Source of the DNA: JBBWZH01 sp035544115
Lineage (GTDB): Bacteria; Actinomycetota; Actinomycetes; Mycobacteriales; CADCTP01
Length of the DNA: 64,000 nt
NCBI GenBank assembly: GCA_963714145.1
Contig: OY970235.1
Location: 496,001-560,000, forward strand
Reading direction: 5' to 3'
In this document: in pieces, positions 14,372-22,174 of the stretch
How positions within the stretch are numbered: the first letter of the stretch is position 1
Layout: each line of letters opens with the position of its first letter
Position numbers and translations under genes: made by a program
The notes under the pieces: generated by a model
What the model was told of the DNA's origin: nothing
Seen by the model: only the letters and a program-made list of their open reading frames with translations
Database searches by the model: none

Positions 14372-15699
14372 GCGCGTTCCCGGATCGGTGCAGCGAGCCG
14401 GGTCAGGGGAGCGCGGTGGATTCGCGACCCGAGGCGGAGAGGCCAACGGTGGCGGTCGGCCTCCCCGCCGCGGAACCGGTCGCCTCGCTGGCGTGGCGGG
14501 CGCCGCTGGCCGAGCCGGCCCAGCTGCCGCTACCGCCGACGGAGGTCCGCACGCCGGTCAGCTCGGCGGAGACCCGCCAGGCGCGGGCCTGGCTGTCCCG
14601 CGCCGTGGAGCCGGGCAGCCTGGCGATGCACCGTCTGCTGGCCGAGTGCGGTCCGGTGCGCACGATGAACCTGATCAGGTCGGGACGGGCGCCGAACGCC
14701 GTACTACGGCTGGCCGCCGCCCGCCGCCAGCACGATCGCTCGCTGGCCGACCTCGCCGCGGCCGACCACCTCGGCATCCGGTTGGTCACGCCGGAGGACG
14801 ACGAGTGGCCCGATCAGGCGCTGCACGCCATGGAGGTGGCAGCGAGCCGCGGTGCGGCCGATCTGGCGCCGCCCCAGGCGCTCTGGGTTCGCGGCCCGCT
14901 CCGGCTCGACCAGGCGGTGGCGCGTGCCGTCGGCATCGTGGGCTCGCGCTCGGCCACCGGGTACGGGACCTGGATCGCCGCGACGATCGCGCACAGCCTG
15001 GCCGCGAGCGGCTGGACGATTGTCTCGGGTGGTGCCTACGGCATCGACACCGCGGCGCACCGCGGTGCCGTCTCCGCCGGTGGCGGCACGGTCGTGATCA
15101 CCGCCGGCGGCCTGGAGCGGCCCTACCCCGCTGGGAATCAGCAGCTGTTCGACCTGGTGGCCGACGCTGGGCTGTTGATCAGCGAATGGCCGCCGGACTG
15201 CCCACCGCAGCGGCACCGGTTCCTGGTCCGCAACCGGCTCATCGCCGGCCTCAGCGCGGGCACGGTCGTGGTGGAGGCGGCGCGACGCAGCGGTGCCAGA
15301 TCCACGGCGCGGCGGGCCCGGGACCTCGGCCGGGCGGTGATGGCGGTGCCCGGACCGGCGACCTCGGCCATGTCGGCCGGCCCGCACGAGATGATCCGGG
15401 ACGAGGGCGCCTACCTGATCACCTCCGGTGCTCACGTGCTGGAGTTGGTCGGTGCGATCGGGGACGACCTGGCGCCGCTGGTCGAGAGCGCGCCGACGCC
15501 GCGGGACGGCCTTGGCGAGGTCGCCAGCCGGGTCCTCGACGGTCTGCCCACCCGCGGTGCGACCGATCCGGATCGGATCGCGGTCAGCGCCGGCGTCCCG
15601 GTCGGGGACGTGCTGCGCTGCCTGCCGGTCCTCGAACTGCGCGGCTTCGTCCGCTCCGGTACCGACGGCTGGCGGCTGACCGCGGCCGGTCGCCGATGA
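14368..15699 (+). CDS. dprA: DNA-processing protein DprA
   Basis: DprA loads RecA on single-stranded DNA during transformation and recombination. The 443-residue protein has a Rossmann-like domain with GIVGSRSATGYGTWIAA, the signature SGGAYGIDTAAHRGAV, and FLVRNRLIAGLSAGTVVVEA. The C-terminal winged-helix segment is VSAGVPVGDVLRCLPVLELR. About 70 residues of Pro/Ala-rich sequence precede the SAM-like helices. The start overlaps comM by ATGA. Confidence 0.95.
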   Translation: MSAFPDRCSEPGQGSAVDSRPEAERPTVAVGLPAAEPVASLAWRAPLAEPAQLPLPPTEVRTPVSSAETRQARAWLSRAVEPGSLAMHRLLAECGPVRTMNLIRSGRAPNAVLRLAAARRQHDRSLADLAAADHLGIRLVTPEDDEWPDQALHAMEVAASRGAADLAPPQALWVRGPLRLDQAVARAVGIVGSRSATGYGTWIAATIAHSLAASGWTIVSGGAYGIDTAAHRGAVSAGGGTVVITAGGLERPYPAGNQQLFDLVADAGLLISEWPPDCPPQRHRFLVRNRLIAGLSAGTVVVEAARRSGARSTARRARDLGRAVMAVPGPATSAMSAGPHEMIRDEGAYLITSGAHVLELVGAIGDDLAPLVESAPTPRDGLGEVASRVLDGLPTRGATDPDRIAVSAGVPVGDVLRCLPVLELRGFVRSGTDGWRLTAAGRR

Positions 15700-15977
15700 T
15701 TCGCCGACTACTCGCGCGGCGGGGGCTCGTCATGGGGCTGCGGGTCGCGGCATCTCGCCGGCTTCGGGTGGGGCGCCGGGTCTCGATGGGTTGCCGGCTT
15801 CTGGTGGGGTGTGGGCTGGCTGCCGGTCCGAGGTGGGCCGTTCTGGTGACGGCGCGGCGGCGGTCGTCGTCGGTCGGGAGGCCGCCGGTCCCGACGCCGG
15901 GTCGGCCGCCGGATCGCCCGCCGGCCACGCCGCTGACGGGTGGCGGTCTGGGCCGGCGGGGCCGCCGGTATCGTCGG

Positions 15978-17363
15978 ATGGTGCAACTGGAGCCCACGGA
16001 CACGGCGCCGGCCGTCACCATCATCGTGCTCAACTACAACGGGGCGAAGTTCATCCGGCCATGCCTCGACGCGCTGGCCAAGCAGGATCTACCGAATGAC
16101 CGGTACGCGGTCTGGGTGATCGACAACGCCTCCCACGATGAGTCGCTGGAGATCCTGGACCGCGAGTACTCCTGGGTCACGGTGATCCGCAACGGTCGCA
16201 ATGACGGGTTCGCCGGCGGCAACAACGTGGGTCTGCGGCAGGTGACGACACCGCTGGTGGCCCTGCTCAACAACGATGCCCGACCCGAGCCGGACTGGAT
16301 CCGCCGGCTCATCGCGCCGTTCGCCGAACCTGACGTCGAGCGGCTCGGCGCGGTCAGCGGGAAGATCGTCTTCGTGCCGCGGTTCGTCGAGTTCGACCTG
16401 AAGACGCCCGCGTTCCACCCCGGCTCGATGGACGGCCGCGAGCTCGGTGTGCGGATCTACCGGATAGAGGTCGACGGCGTCGACGTCACCGAGCACGTGC
16501 TGTGGGAGAACGCCGCCTATGGTCCGGAGGGTTCGGGCCGCGAGCGGTTCCGGTGGACCCGGGCCGGTGGCCCGCTGCTGATCCCGTCCGCGCTGGACGG
16601 GCACCAGCCCACCGACGACATCCGGATCCGGCTCGAGCTGGCGGCCGAGGCCGACAAGCCGGTCACGCTCGCCTGGGCGGGCGGTGCGGCGACGCTGGCG
16701 GCCGGCCCGGCCCGGTCGGAGGTGGAGTTCACCGTTCCAGCCGACGTTCCGACCTGGGACGTGCTGAACAACGCCGGCAGCAAGGTGTTCGCCGATGGGT
16801 ATGGCGCGGACCGCGCGTACCAGGAGGTCGACCGCGGCCAGTACGACACGCCGGACGAGGTGTTCGCGTTCTGCGGCGGATCGGTCTGCCTGCGCACCGA
16901 AGCACTGCGCCAGGCCGGCTTCTTCGACGACGACTTCTTCCTGTACTACGAGGACACCGACCTGTCCTGGCGGCTGCGTTCGGCTGGCTGGTCGATCCGG
17001 TACGAGCCGGCCGCGGTCGCCCGGCACATCCACTCGGCCACGTCCGGGGAATGGTCGCCGCTGTTCGTGTTCCACGTCGACCGGAACCGGTTGCTGATGC
17101 TCACCAAGAACGCCACCCGGGATCTGGCGATCCGGGAGGTGCTGCGGTATCCGCTCACCACCGCGTCGCTGGCCGCGCGTGAGGTCGCCCGGTCGCGGCA
17201 CACCCGGCGCCGGCCACCGGTTCGGCCGACCCTGCTCCGGCTCCGGGTCATCGCCTCATACCTCCGGTTGCTGCCACGCATGCTGGCCCGCCGCCGGGGC
17301 CTGGCCCGAACCGCGACGATCGGTCGCCGCCAGTTGCAGGACCGCTGGTTGATCCGCCGATAG
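15978..17363 (+). CDS. Family 2 glycosyltransferase (rhamnosyltransferase-like)
   Basis: The protein (461 residues) has a GT-A fold: VTIIVLNYNGAKFIRPCLDA, VIDNASHDES, the nucleotide-sugar and metal segment ALLNNDARPEPDWI, and the acceptor-side FLYYEDTDLSWRLRSAGW. It resembles enzymes that build cell-wall or surface glycans. Between the metal motif and the ED motif is an extra region of about 130 residues (roughly 140-270), rich in beta-type sequence (IRIRLELAAEADKPVTLAWA). The start is uncertain: TATCGT at 15969-15974 would suit a leaderless start at ATG 15978 or GTG 15981, while an ATG at 15696 overlapping dprA would add 94 Arg-rich residues that look non-family. Confidence 0.88.
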   Translation: MVQLEPTDTAPAVTIIVLNYNGAKFIRPCLDALAKQDLPNDRYAVWVIDNASHDESLEILDREYSWVTVIRNGRNDGFAGGNNVGLRQVTTPLVALLNNDARPEPDWIRRLIAPFAEPDVERLGAVSGKIVFVPRFVEFDLKTPAFHPGSMDGRELGVRIYRIEVDGVDVTEHVLWENAAYGPEGSGRERFRWTRAGGPLLIPSALDGHQPTDDIRIRLELAAEADKPVTLAWAGGAATLAAGPARSEVEFTVPADVPTWDVLNNAGSKVFADGYGADRAYQEVDRGQYDTPDEVFAFCGGSVCLRTEALRQAGFFDDDFFLYYEDTDLSWRLRSAGWSIRYEPAAVARHIHSATSGEWSPLFVFHVDRNRLLMLTKNATRDLAIREVLRYPLTTASLAAREVARSRHTRRRPPVRPTLLRLRVIASYLRLLPRMLARRRGLARTATIGRRQLQDRWLIRR

Positions 17364-17557
17364 TCACGGGTGGCCCGCGGCGCTGGGCGCTACCCGGCTG
17401 AAGATTCGGCGGCTCGCCGGAGTGGTGCTTGACCTTGGTCGGGCCGGGTCGCACGGTCGGTGTCGTGCAGGTGGATCAAGGGCCGGCGAAGGGCGATGGC
17501 CGGCGGGAGTTGGCACGGCCGTCGACGCGGGCCCGGCGGGAAGGGCTGCCAGCGGCG

Positions 17558-18445
17558 ATGGCGGACGTGGTCACGCAGTTCGAGCGGTATCTGGAGTTGG
17601 AGCGGGGGCTGTCGGCGCACTCGGTGCGGGCCTACCTGGTTGACGTGGTCGGGCTGCTCGACCATGCGAACCGGCTCGGCCATCGGGAACTGCGCGGGCT
17701 GGACCTGAGCGTGCTGCGGAGCTGGCTCGCCCGGCTGCGCAGTACCGGCGCGGCACGCAGCACGTTGGCCCGGCGGGCCGCGTCGGCTCGGACATTCACC
17801 GCGTTCGCGCACCGCCGCGGGTTGCTGGAGCGTGATCCGGGCGCGCTGCTGGCCAGCCCCAAGCCGCAGCGGGAGTTGCCGGCGGTGCTCGCGGCGGGCC
17901 AGGCGCGGACGCTGCTCGAGTCCGCGGACGACCCGACGCCGGCCGGCCTGCGGGACCGGCTCGTCCTCGAACTCCTGTATGCCACCGGTATCCGGGTGGG
18001 CGAGCTGGTCCGGTTGGACGTGGACGACGTGGACCGGGAGCGTCGGCTGGTCCGCGTGATCGGCAAAGGCGACAAGGAGCGTTCGGTGCCGTTCGGCGCA
18101 CCGGCGGACCGGGCGCTGCGGGCCTGGCTCGACCGCGGCCGGCCGGTGCTGGCCAACGCGTCCAGTGGGCCGGCGCTGCTGCTCGGCAACGCCGGCCGGC
18201 GGCTCGACCCGCGGGCCGCGCGCCGGCTGGTGCACGCGCAGCTGAGTCAGGTCGAGGGTGCCCCGGACCTGGCGCCGCACGGGCTGCGGCACAGCGCTGC
18301 CACCCACCTTCTCGAGGGTGGCGCCGACCTCCGCATCGTGCAGGAGCTCCTCGGGCACGCCAGCCTGGCGACCACACAGATCTACACCCACGTCTCGGTG
18401 GAGCGGCTCCGCGCCGCCTACCGGCAGGCGCACCCCCGGGTATAG
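17558..18445 (+). CDS. xerC: Tyrosine recombinase XerC
   Basis: XerC with XerD resolves chromosome dimers at dif. From the ATG at 17558 the protein has 295 residues, the usual length. It has a SAM-like core-binding domain (VTQFERYLELERGLSAHSVR) and a catalytic domain with Arg in YATGIRVGELVRL, Lys in GKGDKERSVPF, His-x-x-Arg in PHGLRHSAATHLLEGG, His in LLGHASLATTQ and the nucleophile Tyr in IYTHVSVER. An upstream start at 17429 would add 43 Arg/Gly-rich residues. Position before the M23 gene and rpsB is typical. Confidence 0.93.
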   Translation: MADVVTQFERYLELERGLSAHSVRAYLVDVVGLLDHANRLGHRELRGLDLSVLRSWLARLRSTGAARSTLARRAASARTFTAFAHRRGLLERDPGALLASPKPQRELPAVLAAGQARTLLESADDPTPAGLRDRLVLELLYATGIRVGELVRLDVDDVDRERRLVRVIGKGDKERSVPFGAPADRALRAWLDRGRPVLANASSGPALLLGNAGRRLDPRAARRLVHAQLSQVEGAPDLAPHGLRHSAATHLLEGGADLRIVQELLGHASLATTQIYTHVSVERLRAAYRQAHPRV

Positions 18446-18489
18446 CGCCGGCCACGCCGGCGCCAGCCGGTGGTTCGGGCCGAGGCCGG

Positions 18490-19392
18490 TCACGGTGGGC
18501 GTCGCCGACCGCCGATCAACATCGCCGCCACGGCCAGGCCGGCTGCGGCAAGCACGGGCGCAGGCGGGGTCGGCGGCAGCCGGTGCCGATTGGCTGCTGC
18601 GGTTGGCCTCGTGTCCACGATCGGCTCCCGGACGTCAGAGGTGTTCGGCGCCGCGGCCGGGCCCGCCCCCAGGGCCGGCGCGGCTGGAGTCGCCTCGCCG
18701 GCTGGAGTCGCCTCGCCGGGTGGAGTCGCCTCGCCGGCTGGAGTCGCCTCGCCGGCCGCGCTCGCCCCGCCGGCTCGAGCCGGCCCGCCGGCCGCCCCGC
18801 GGCTGCCGTTCGCGGTTCGGTCGCCGTTCGCGCCGGGGTTGCCGAGTGGTAGCAGCCGGATCGGCCCGCGCCGGAGCAGGTCCAACGGGTCAAGGTAGGC
18901 ATCGTCACGGCGCACGCCCCAGTGCAGGCAGGCGGCCTCGGGGCAGCCGGGATGGCCGGCGGCGAGCCGGCCGATAGCCGCACCGGCCCTGACCCGGGTG
19001 CCCGGCTGGACGGAGACCTGCACTGGTTCGTAGGTGGTGCGTAGACCGTTGGCGTGCTGGATCGAGACCACGCCACGGCCGGCCAGGACACCGGCGAACG
19101 CGACGACGCCGGGCCCGGCCGCGAGCACCGGCGTGCCTGCGGCCGCGGCCAGATCGACGCCGCGGTGACCGGGCCCGTACCGGCTCAGCGGCGGGTCGAA
19201 CCGGCGGGTCACCCTGGGTTGCCCCGGCAGCGGCCACTGCCATCCGCCCGCCGGCCGGACCGCCGGACCGCCGACCGGCTCGGCGGCTGGCATGGTGACC
19301 GGCGCTCTCTCGTGGTGGTGGGCGGGCAACAGCATCGGGGGAAGGGCCAGCGGGACGACGAGGCAGACGGTGGCGAGGTGTATGCGGGACAT
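18490..19392 (-). CDS. Secreted M23/LytM-like peptidase domain protein
   Basis: The 300-residue product starts at MSRIHLATVCLVVPLALPPM (signal peptide) and carries an M23 domain: RRFDPPLSRYGPGHRGVDLA (His-x3-Asp zinc ligands), VSIQHANGLRTTYEPV and CLHWGVRRDDAYLDPL. The usual HxH is here CLH, so one zinc ligand is replaced and catalysis is doubtful; such proteins often activate amidases or bind peptidoglycan. The C-terminal third is a low-complexity GEATPAGEATPP repeat followed by RLPPTPPAP, a hydrophobic helix and RRRPP, which resembles a cell-wall sorting tail. Upstream in-frame codons to 19602 precede the signal peptide and are rejected. It converges with xerC (44-bp gap). Confidence 0.85.
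   Translation of the reverse strand: MSRIHLATVCLVVPLALPPMLLPAHHHERAPVTMPAAEPVGGPAVRPAGGWQWPLPGQPRVTRRFDPPLSRYGPGHRGVDLAAAAGTPVLAAGPGVVAFAGVLAGRGVVSIQHANGLRTTYEPVQVSVQPGTRVRAGAAIGRLAAGHPGCPEAACLHWGVRRDDAYLDPLDLLRRGPIRLLPLGNPGANGDRTANGSRGAAGGPARAGGASAAGEATPAGEATPPGEATPAGEATPAAPALGAGPAAAPNTSDVREPIVDTRPTAAANRHRLPPTPPAPVLAAAGLAVAAMLIGGRRRPP
18682..18753 (+). repeat. 18-bp tandem repeat in the M23 gene, four copies
   Basis: GGCTGGAGTCGCCTCGCC is repeated four times with one base change, encoding the GEATPA-type hexapeptide repeats in the tail of the minus-strand M23 protein. Being a multiple of three, copy-number change would alter only linker length. Confidence 0.75.
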
Positions 19393-19510
19393 GGTTCGAC
19401 TCTGCGGCGGGTGCGCCGGGCCCGGACCCCCGCGAACAAGATCTGTGGACGAGACCTTGGGCTGTGGACAGCGGGTTGCCGGCCGGGCGGCAATCGTGCT
19501 ACAGGGCCGG

Positions 19511-19541
19511 TTGGCGGTTGGTGTAAACCACGCTGTAGGGT
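19511..19541 (+). promoter_or_regulatory. Possible rpsB promoter
   Basis: TTGGCG (19511-19516) and TAGGGT (19536-19541) are spaced 19 bp apart, in an otherwise gene-free 398-bp region upstream of rpsB that also serves the divergent M23 gene. The spacing is long, so support is modest. Confidence 0.35.
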
Positions 19542-19790
19542 GATGGCAGCGGCCTGCGCAGGCAGGCCGACTTCGCGTGTCCGTCTCAGCCATCCACGGC
19601 ACGCTTCGCCGGGAGCCCGGGGAAGCGGTTCGAACGGGTTGAGGTGGCGGCCTCCTCGGTCCCGCGCCGGCGTCCTGCCGGACGGGCGGACAACAGCCGC
19701 GACAACGGGCACCAGGGTGGTGGCCAACCCGGTCGCCGCGACAACCGAGGCTGCCCGGCAGACGCCGGGCGACAGGAGGACAGGCCGGCC

Positions 19791-20816
19791 ATGGCCGTCG
19801 TCACGATGCGGCAGTTGCTCGACAGCGGTGTCCACTTCGGACACCAGACCCGGCGCTGGAACCCGAAGATGAAGCGGTTCATCTTCACCGAGCGCAACGG
19901 CATCTACATCATCGACCTGCAGCAGACGCTGATCTACATCGACAAGGCGTTCGAGTTCGTCCGGGAGACCGTTGCGCACGGCGGCACGATCCTGTTCGTG
20001 GGCACCAAGAAGCAGGCCCAGGAGGTCGTCGCCGAGCAGGCGCAGCGGGTCGGCATGCCCTTCGTGAACCAGCGCTGGCTGGGCGGGATGCTGACCAACT
20101 TCTCCACTGTCTACAAGCGACTGCAGCGGCTCAAGGAGCTCGAGGTCCTGGAGCAGACCGGCAGCAACTCGGCGCTCACCAAGAAGGAGCAGCTGATCCT
20201 CAGCCGGGAGCGGATCAAGCTGGAGCGCACGCTGGGTGGAATCCGGGACATGTCCCGGGTGCCGAGCGCGATCTGGGTGATCGACACCAAGAAGGAGCAC
20301 ATCGCCGTAGGCGAGGCGCGCAAGCTTGGTATCCCGGTGGTCGCGATCCTGGACACCAACTGCGACCCGGACGAGGTCGACTACAAGATCCCCGGCAACG
20401 ACGACGCGATCCGCAGCGCTGCTCTGCTCACCCGCGTGATCGCGGACGCGGTCGCCGAGGGTCTGATGACCCGGGCCGCCGCCGCCGCGAACGCCGGCCG
20501 CGACTCCGACGGCAGCGACAAGCCGGCCGTGGCCGGCCAGATCGGCCGGGACGAGCCGCTGGCCGAGTGGGAGCGCAACCTGCTCATCGGCGACACGACC
20601 GCCGCCGCCGCGCCGGCCGACGTCGTTCCGTCCGAGGAGCCGGTCGCCCAGCCGGTCGCGGAGGAGTCGGCCCAGCCGGCCGCCGAGCCGGTCCAGCCAG
20701 TTGCGGAGCCGGCCCAGGCGGCCGTGGAGCCGGTTGCCGAACCGGTCGTCGAGCCAGTCGCCGAGCCGGTCGCGGACGACGTCGTCGCCCCGGCCGTCGA
20801 GACTGTGAGCAACTAG
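19791..20816 (+). CDS. rpsB: 30S ribosomal protein S2 with long acidic tail
   Basis: S2 joins the small subunit late and recruits S1 where present. The family region begins MAVVTMRQLLDSGVHFGHQT and includes FTERNGIYIIDLQQTLIYID, VNQRWLGGMLTNF and AIWVIDTKKEHIAVGEARKL. The protein has 341 residues against the usual 240-300 because the last ~65 are an Ala/Val/Pro/Glu repeat (PVAEPVVEPVAEPVADD). The ATG has AGGAGG about 11 nt upstream; the open frame to 19644 is not used. tsf follows after a 478-bp gap. Confidence 0.96.
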   Translation: MAVVTMRQLLDSGVHFGHQTRRWNPKMKRFIFTERNGIYIIDLQQTLIYIDKAFEFVRETVAHGGTILFVGTKKQAQEVVAEQAQRVGMPFVNQRWLGGMLTNFSTVYKRLQRLKELEVLEQTGSNSALTKKEQLILSRERIKLERTLGGIRDMSRVPSAIWVIDTKKEHIAVGEARKLGIPVVAILDTNCDPDEVDYKIPGNDDAIRSAALLTRVIADAVAEGLMTRAAAAANAGRDSDGSDKPAVAGQIGRDEPLAEWERNLLIGDTTAAAAPADVVPSEEPVAQPVAEESAQPAAEPVQPVAEPAQAAVEPVAEPVVEPVAEPVADDVVAPAVETVSN

Positions 20817-20986
20817 CCCACCTCGACCGTCCGCTGGCCAGCGCTGACCATCATGCCGACGATCACGACCGCTCGGGCAGAGCCGGTGGGGTGTGGCTAC
20901 GGCCGCCCCACCGGCACCGGTCCAGCGCTCCGGGGATGCCGGCCGGCCCGAGCCCGCAGCGCAACCAGTCAACCGTCACCGCCCCG

Positions 20987-21140
20987 CCAGTCCGCCCCGC
21001 CAATCCGGCCGGCCGGCCAGCCAGCCGGCCAGTCCGGCCAGTCCGGCCGGCCGGCCAGCCCGGCCAGCCCGGCCAGCCCGGCCGGCCAGCCAGTCCGGCC
21101 AGTCAGCCAGTCCGGCCAGCCCGGCCAGTCAGCCCGGCTG
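20987..21140 (+). repeat. Low-complexity CCGGCCAG(T/C) tract between rpsB and tsf
   Basis: About 150 bp of imperfect CGGCCAGTCC and CGGCCAGCCC units of 9-10 bp. All six frames remain mostly open because of composition, but no frame looks like a protein. The 478-bp rpsB-tsf gap shows nothing else except the tsf promoter at its end. Confidence 0.65.
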
Positions 21141-21245
21141 GTGCGGGCCTACTCGACTGGATGGGACGGCGGTCCGCTGGGCCCCGGTGCCGGCAGGAAC
21201 GCCGGCCAGCTGGCCGGCGAAAAGCGGTGGGGCGGCTCGGGCCGG

Positions 21246-21273
21246 TTGACGCAGCATTGAGACAATGTAGGTA
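21246..21273 (+). promoter_or_regulatory. Promoter of tsf
   Basis: TTGACG (21246-21251) and TAGGTA (21268-21273) are separated by 16 bp and end 21 nt before the tsf ATG. It is one of the best sigma-70-like promoters in the window and gives tsf a start independent of rpsB. Confidence 0.6.
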
Positions 21274-21294
21274 ACACGAAGCAGAGAGCGAGTC

Positions 21295-22116
21295 ATGGCA
21301 ACTATCACCGCAGCGGACGTGAAGCGGCTTCGCGACCTCACCGGCGCGGGCATGATGGACAGCAAGAAGGCGCTGGAGGAGTCCGAGGGCGACTTCGACA
21401 AGGCCGTCGAGGTGCTCCGGATCAAGAGCGGAGCCAAGGTGAGCAAGCGCGGCGCCGAGCGGGTGGCGTCCAACGGGCTGATCGCCGCGGCCGAGGGCGC
21501 GCTCATCGAGCTGAACTGTGAGACCGACTTCGTCGCGAAGAACGAGCAGTTCCAGCAGTTGGCGGCGGACATCGTGGCGCACGCCGCGGCGGCCCGCCCG
21601 GGCGACGTCCAGGCGCTGCTGGCCGAGAAGCTGGCCGACGGCCGCACCGTGGCCGAGAACATCGACTCGGTGGCCGCCGTGATCGGCGAAAAGCTGGAGC
21701 TGCGCCGGGTCGTGATCTTCGATGGTCAGGTGGCCACGTACATGCACCGCCGCACTCCGGACCTGCCGCCCCAGGTGGGCGTGCTGGTCGAGTTCAGCGG
21801 CGAGGACATCGGCGTCGCCCGCAGCACCGCGATGCAGATCGCCGCGATGCGCCCGCAGTACGTCACCCGGGACGAGGTCCCGGCGGATGTCGTGGCGAGC
21901 GAGCGGCGGATCGCCGAGGCCACCGCCCGCGAGGAGGGCAAGCCGGAGGCCGCGCTGCCGCGCATCGTCGAGGGTCGGCTGAACGGCTTCTTCAAGGACA
22001 CCGTGCTCTTGGAGCAGTCGTCCGTGCAGGACCAGAAGAAGACCGTCAAGGCGTTGCTGGACGGGGCCGGCGTTGCCGTGACCCGGTTCGCGCGTTTCGA
22101 GGTCGGCCAGCCGTAG
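21295..22116 (+). CDS. tsf: Elongation factor Ts
   Basis: EF-Ts exchanges GDP for GTP on EF-Tu. The 273-residue protein has the N-terminal UBA-like segment VKRLRDLTGAGMMDSKKALE, the core motif ELNCETDFVAKNEQFQQLA that inserts between EF-Tu's switch helices, and C-terminal dimerisation-type sequence ending VAVTRFARFEVGQP. The ATG is preceded by a weak GAGAGCGAG. It lies between rpsB and pyrH as in nearly all actinobacteria. Confidence 0.97.
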   Translation: MATITAADVKRLRDLTGAGMMDSKKALEESEGDFDKAVEVLRIKSGAKVSKRGAERVASNGLIAAAEGALIELNCETDFVAKNEQFQQLAADIVAHAAAARPGDVQALLAEKLADGRTVAENIDSVAAVIGEKLELRRVVIFDGQVATYMHRRTPDLPPQVGVLVEFSGEDIGVARSTAMQIAAMRPQYVTRDEVPADVVASERRIAEATAREEGKPEAALPRIVEGRLNGFFKDTVLLEQSSVQDQKKTVKALLDGAGVAVTRFARFEVGQP

Positions 22117-22174
22117 GGCAGGATCGGTACGCACGCGACTGTCCGTGATCGAACGGCGAGGAGGCTGGTTGCCG

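Noticed and set aside
15696..15977. ATG overlapping the dprA stop as a start for the glycosyltransferase
   Set aside because: It would add 94 Arg-rich residues with no domain; the family begins at VTIIVLNYNG shortly after 15978. Kept only as an alternative.
19440..19480. Two DnaA-box-like TGTGGAC motifs upstream of rpsB as a replication origin
   Set aside because: Only two imperfect boxes, no AT-rich unwinding region and no dnaA or dnaN nearby.
20990..21140. CCGGCCAG tract as a CRISPR array
   Set aside because: Units are 9-10 bp and contiguous, with no unique spacers and no cas genes.
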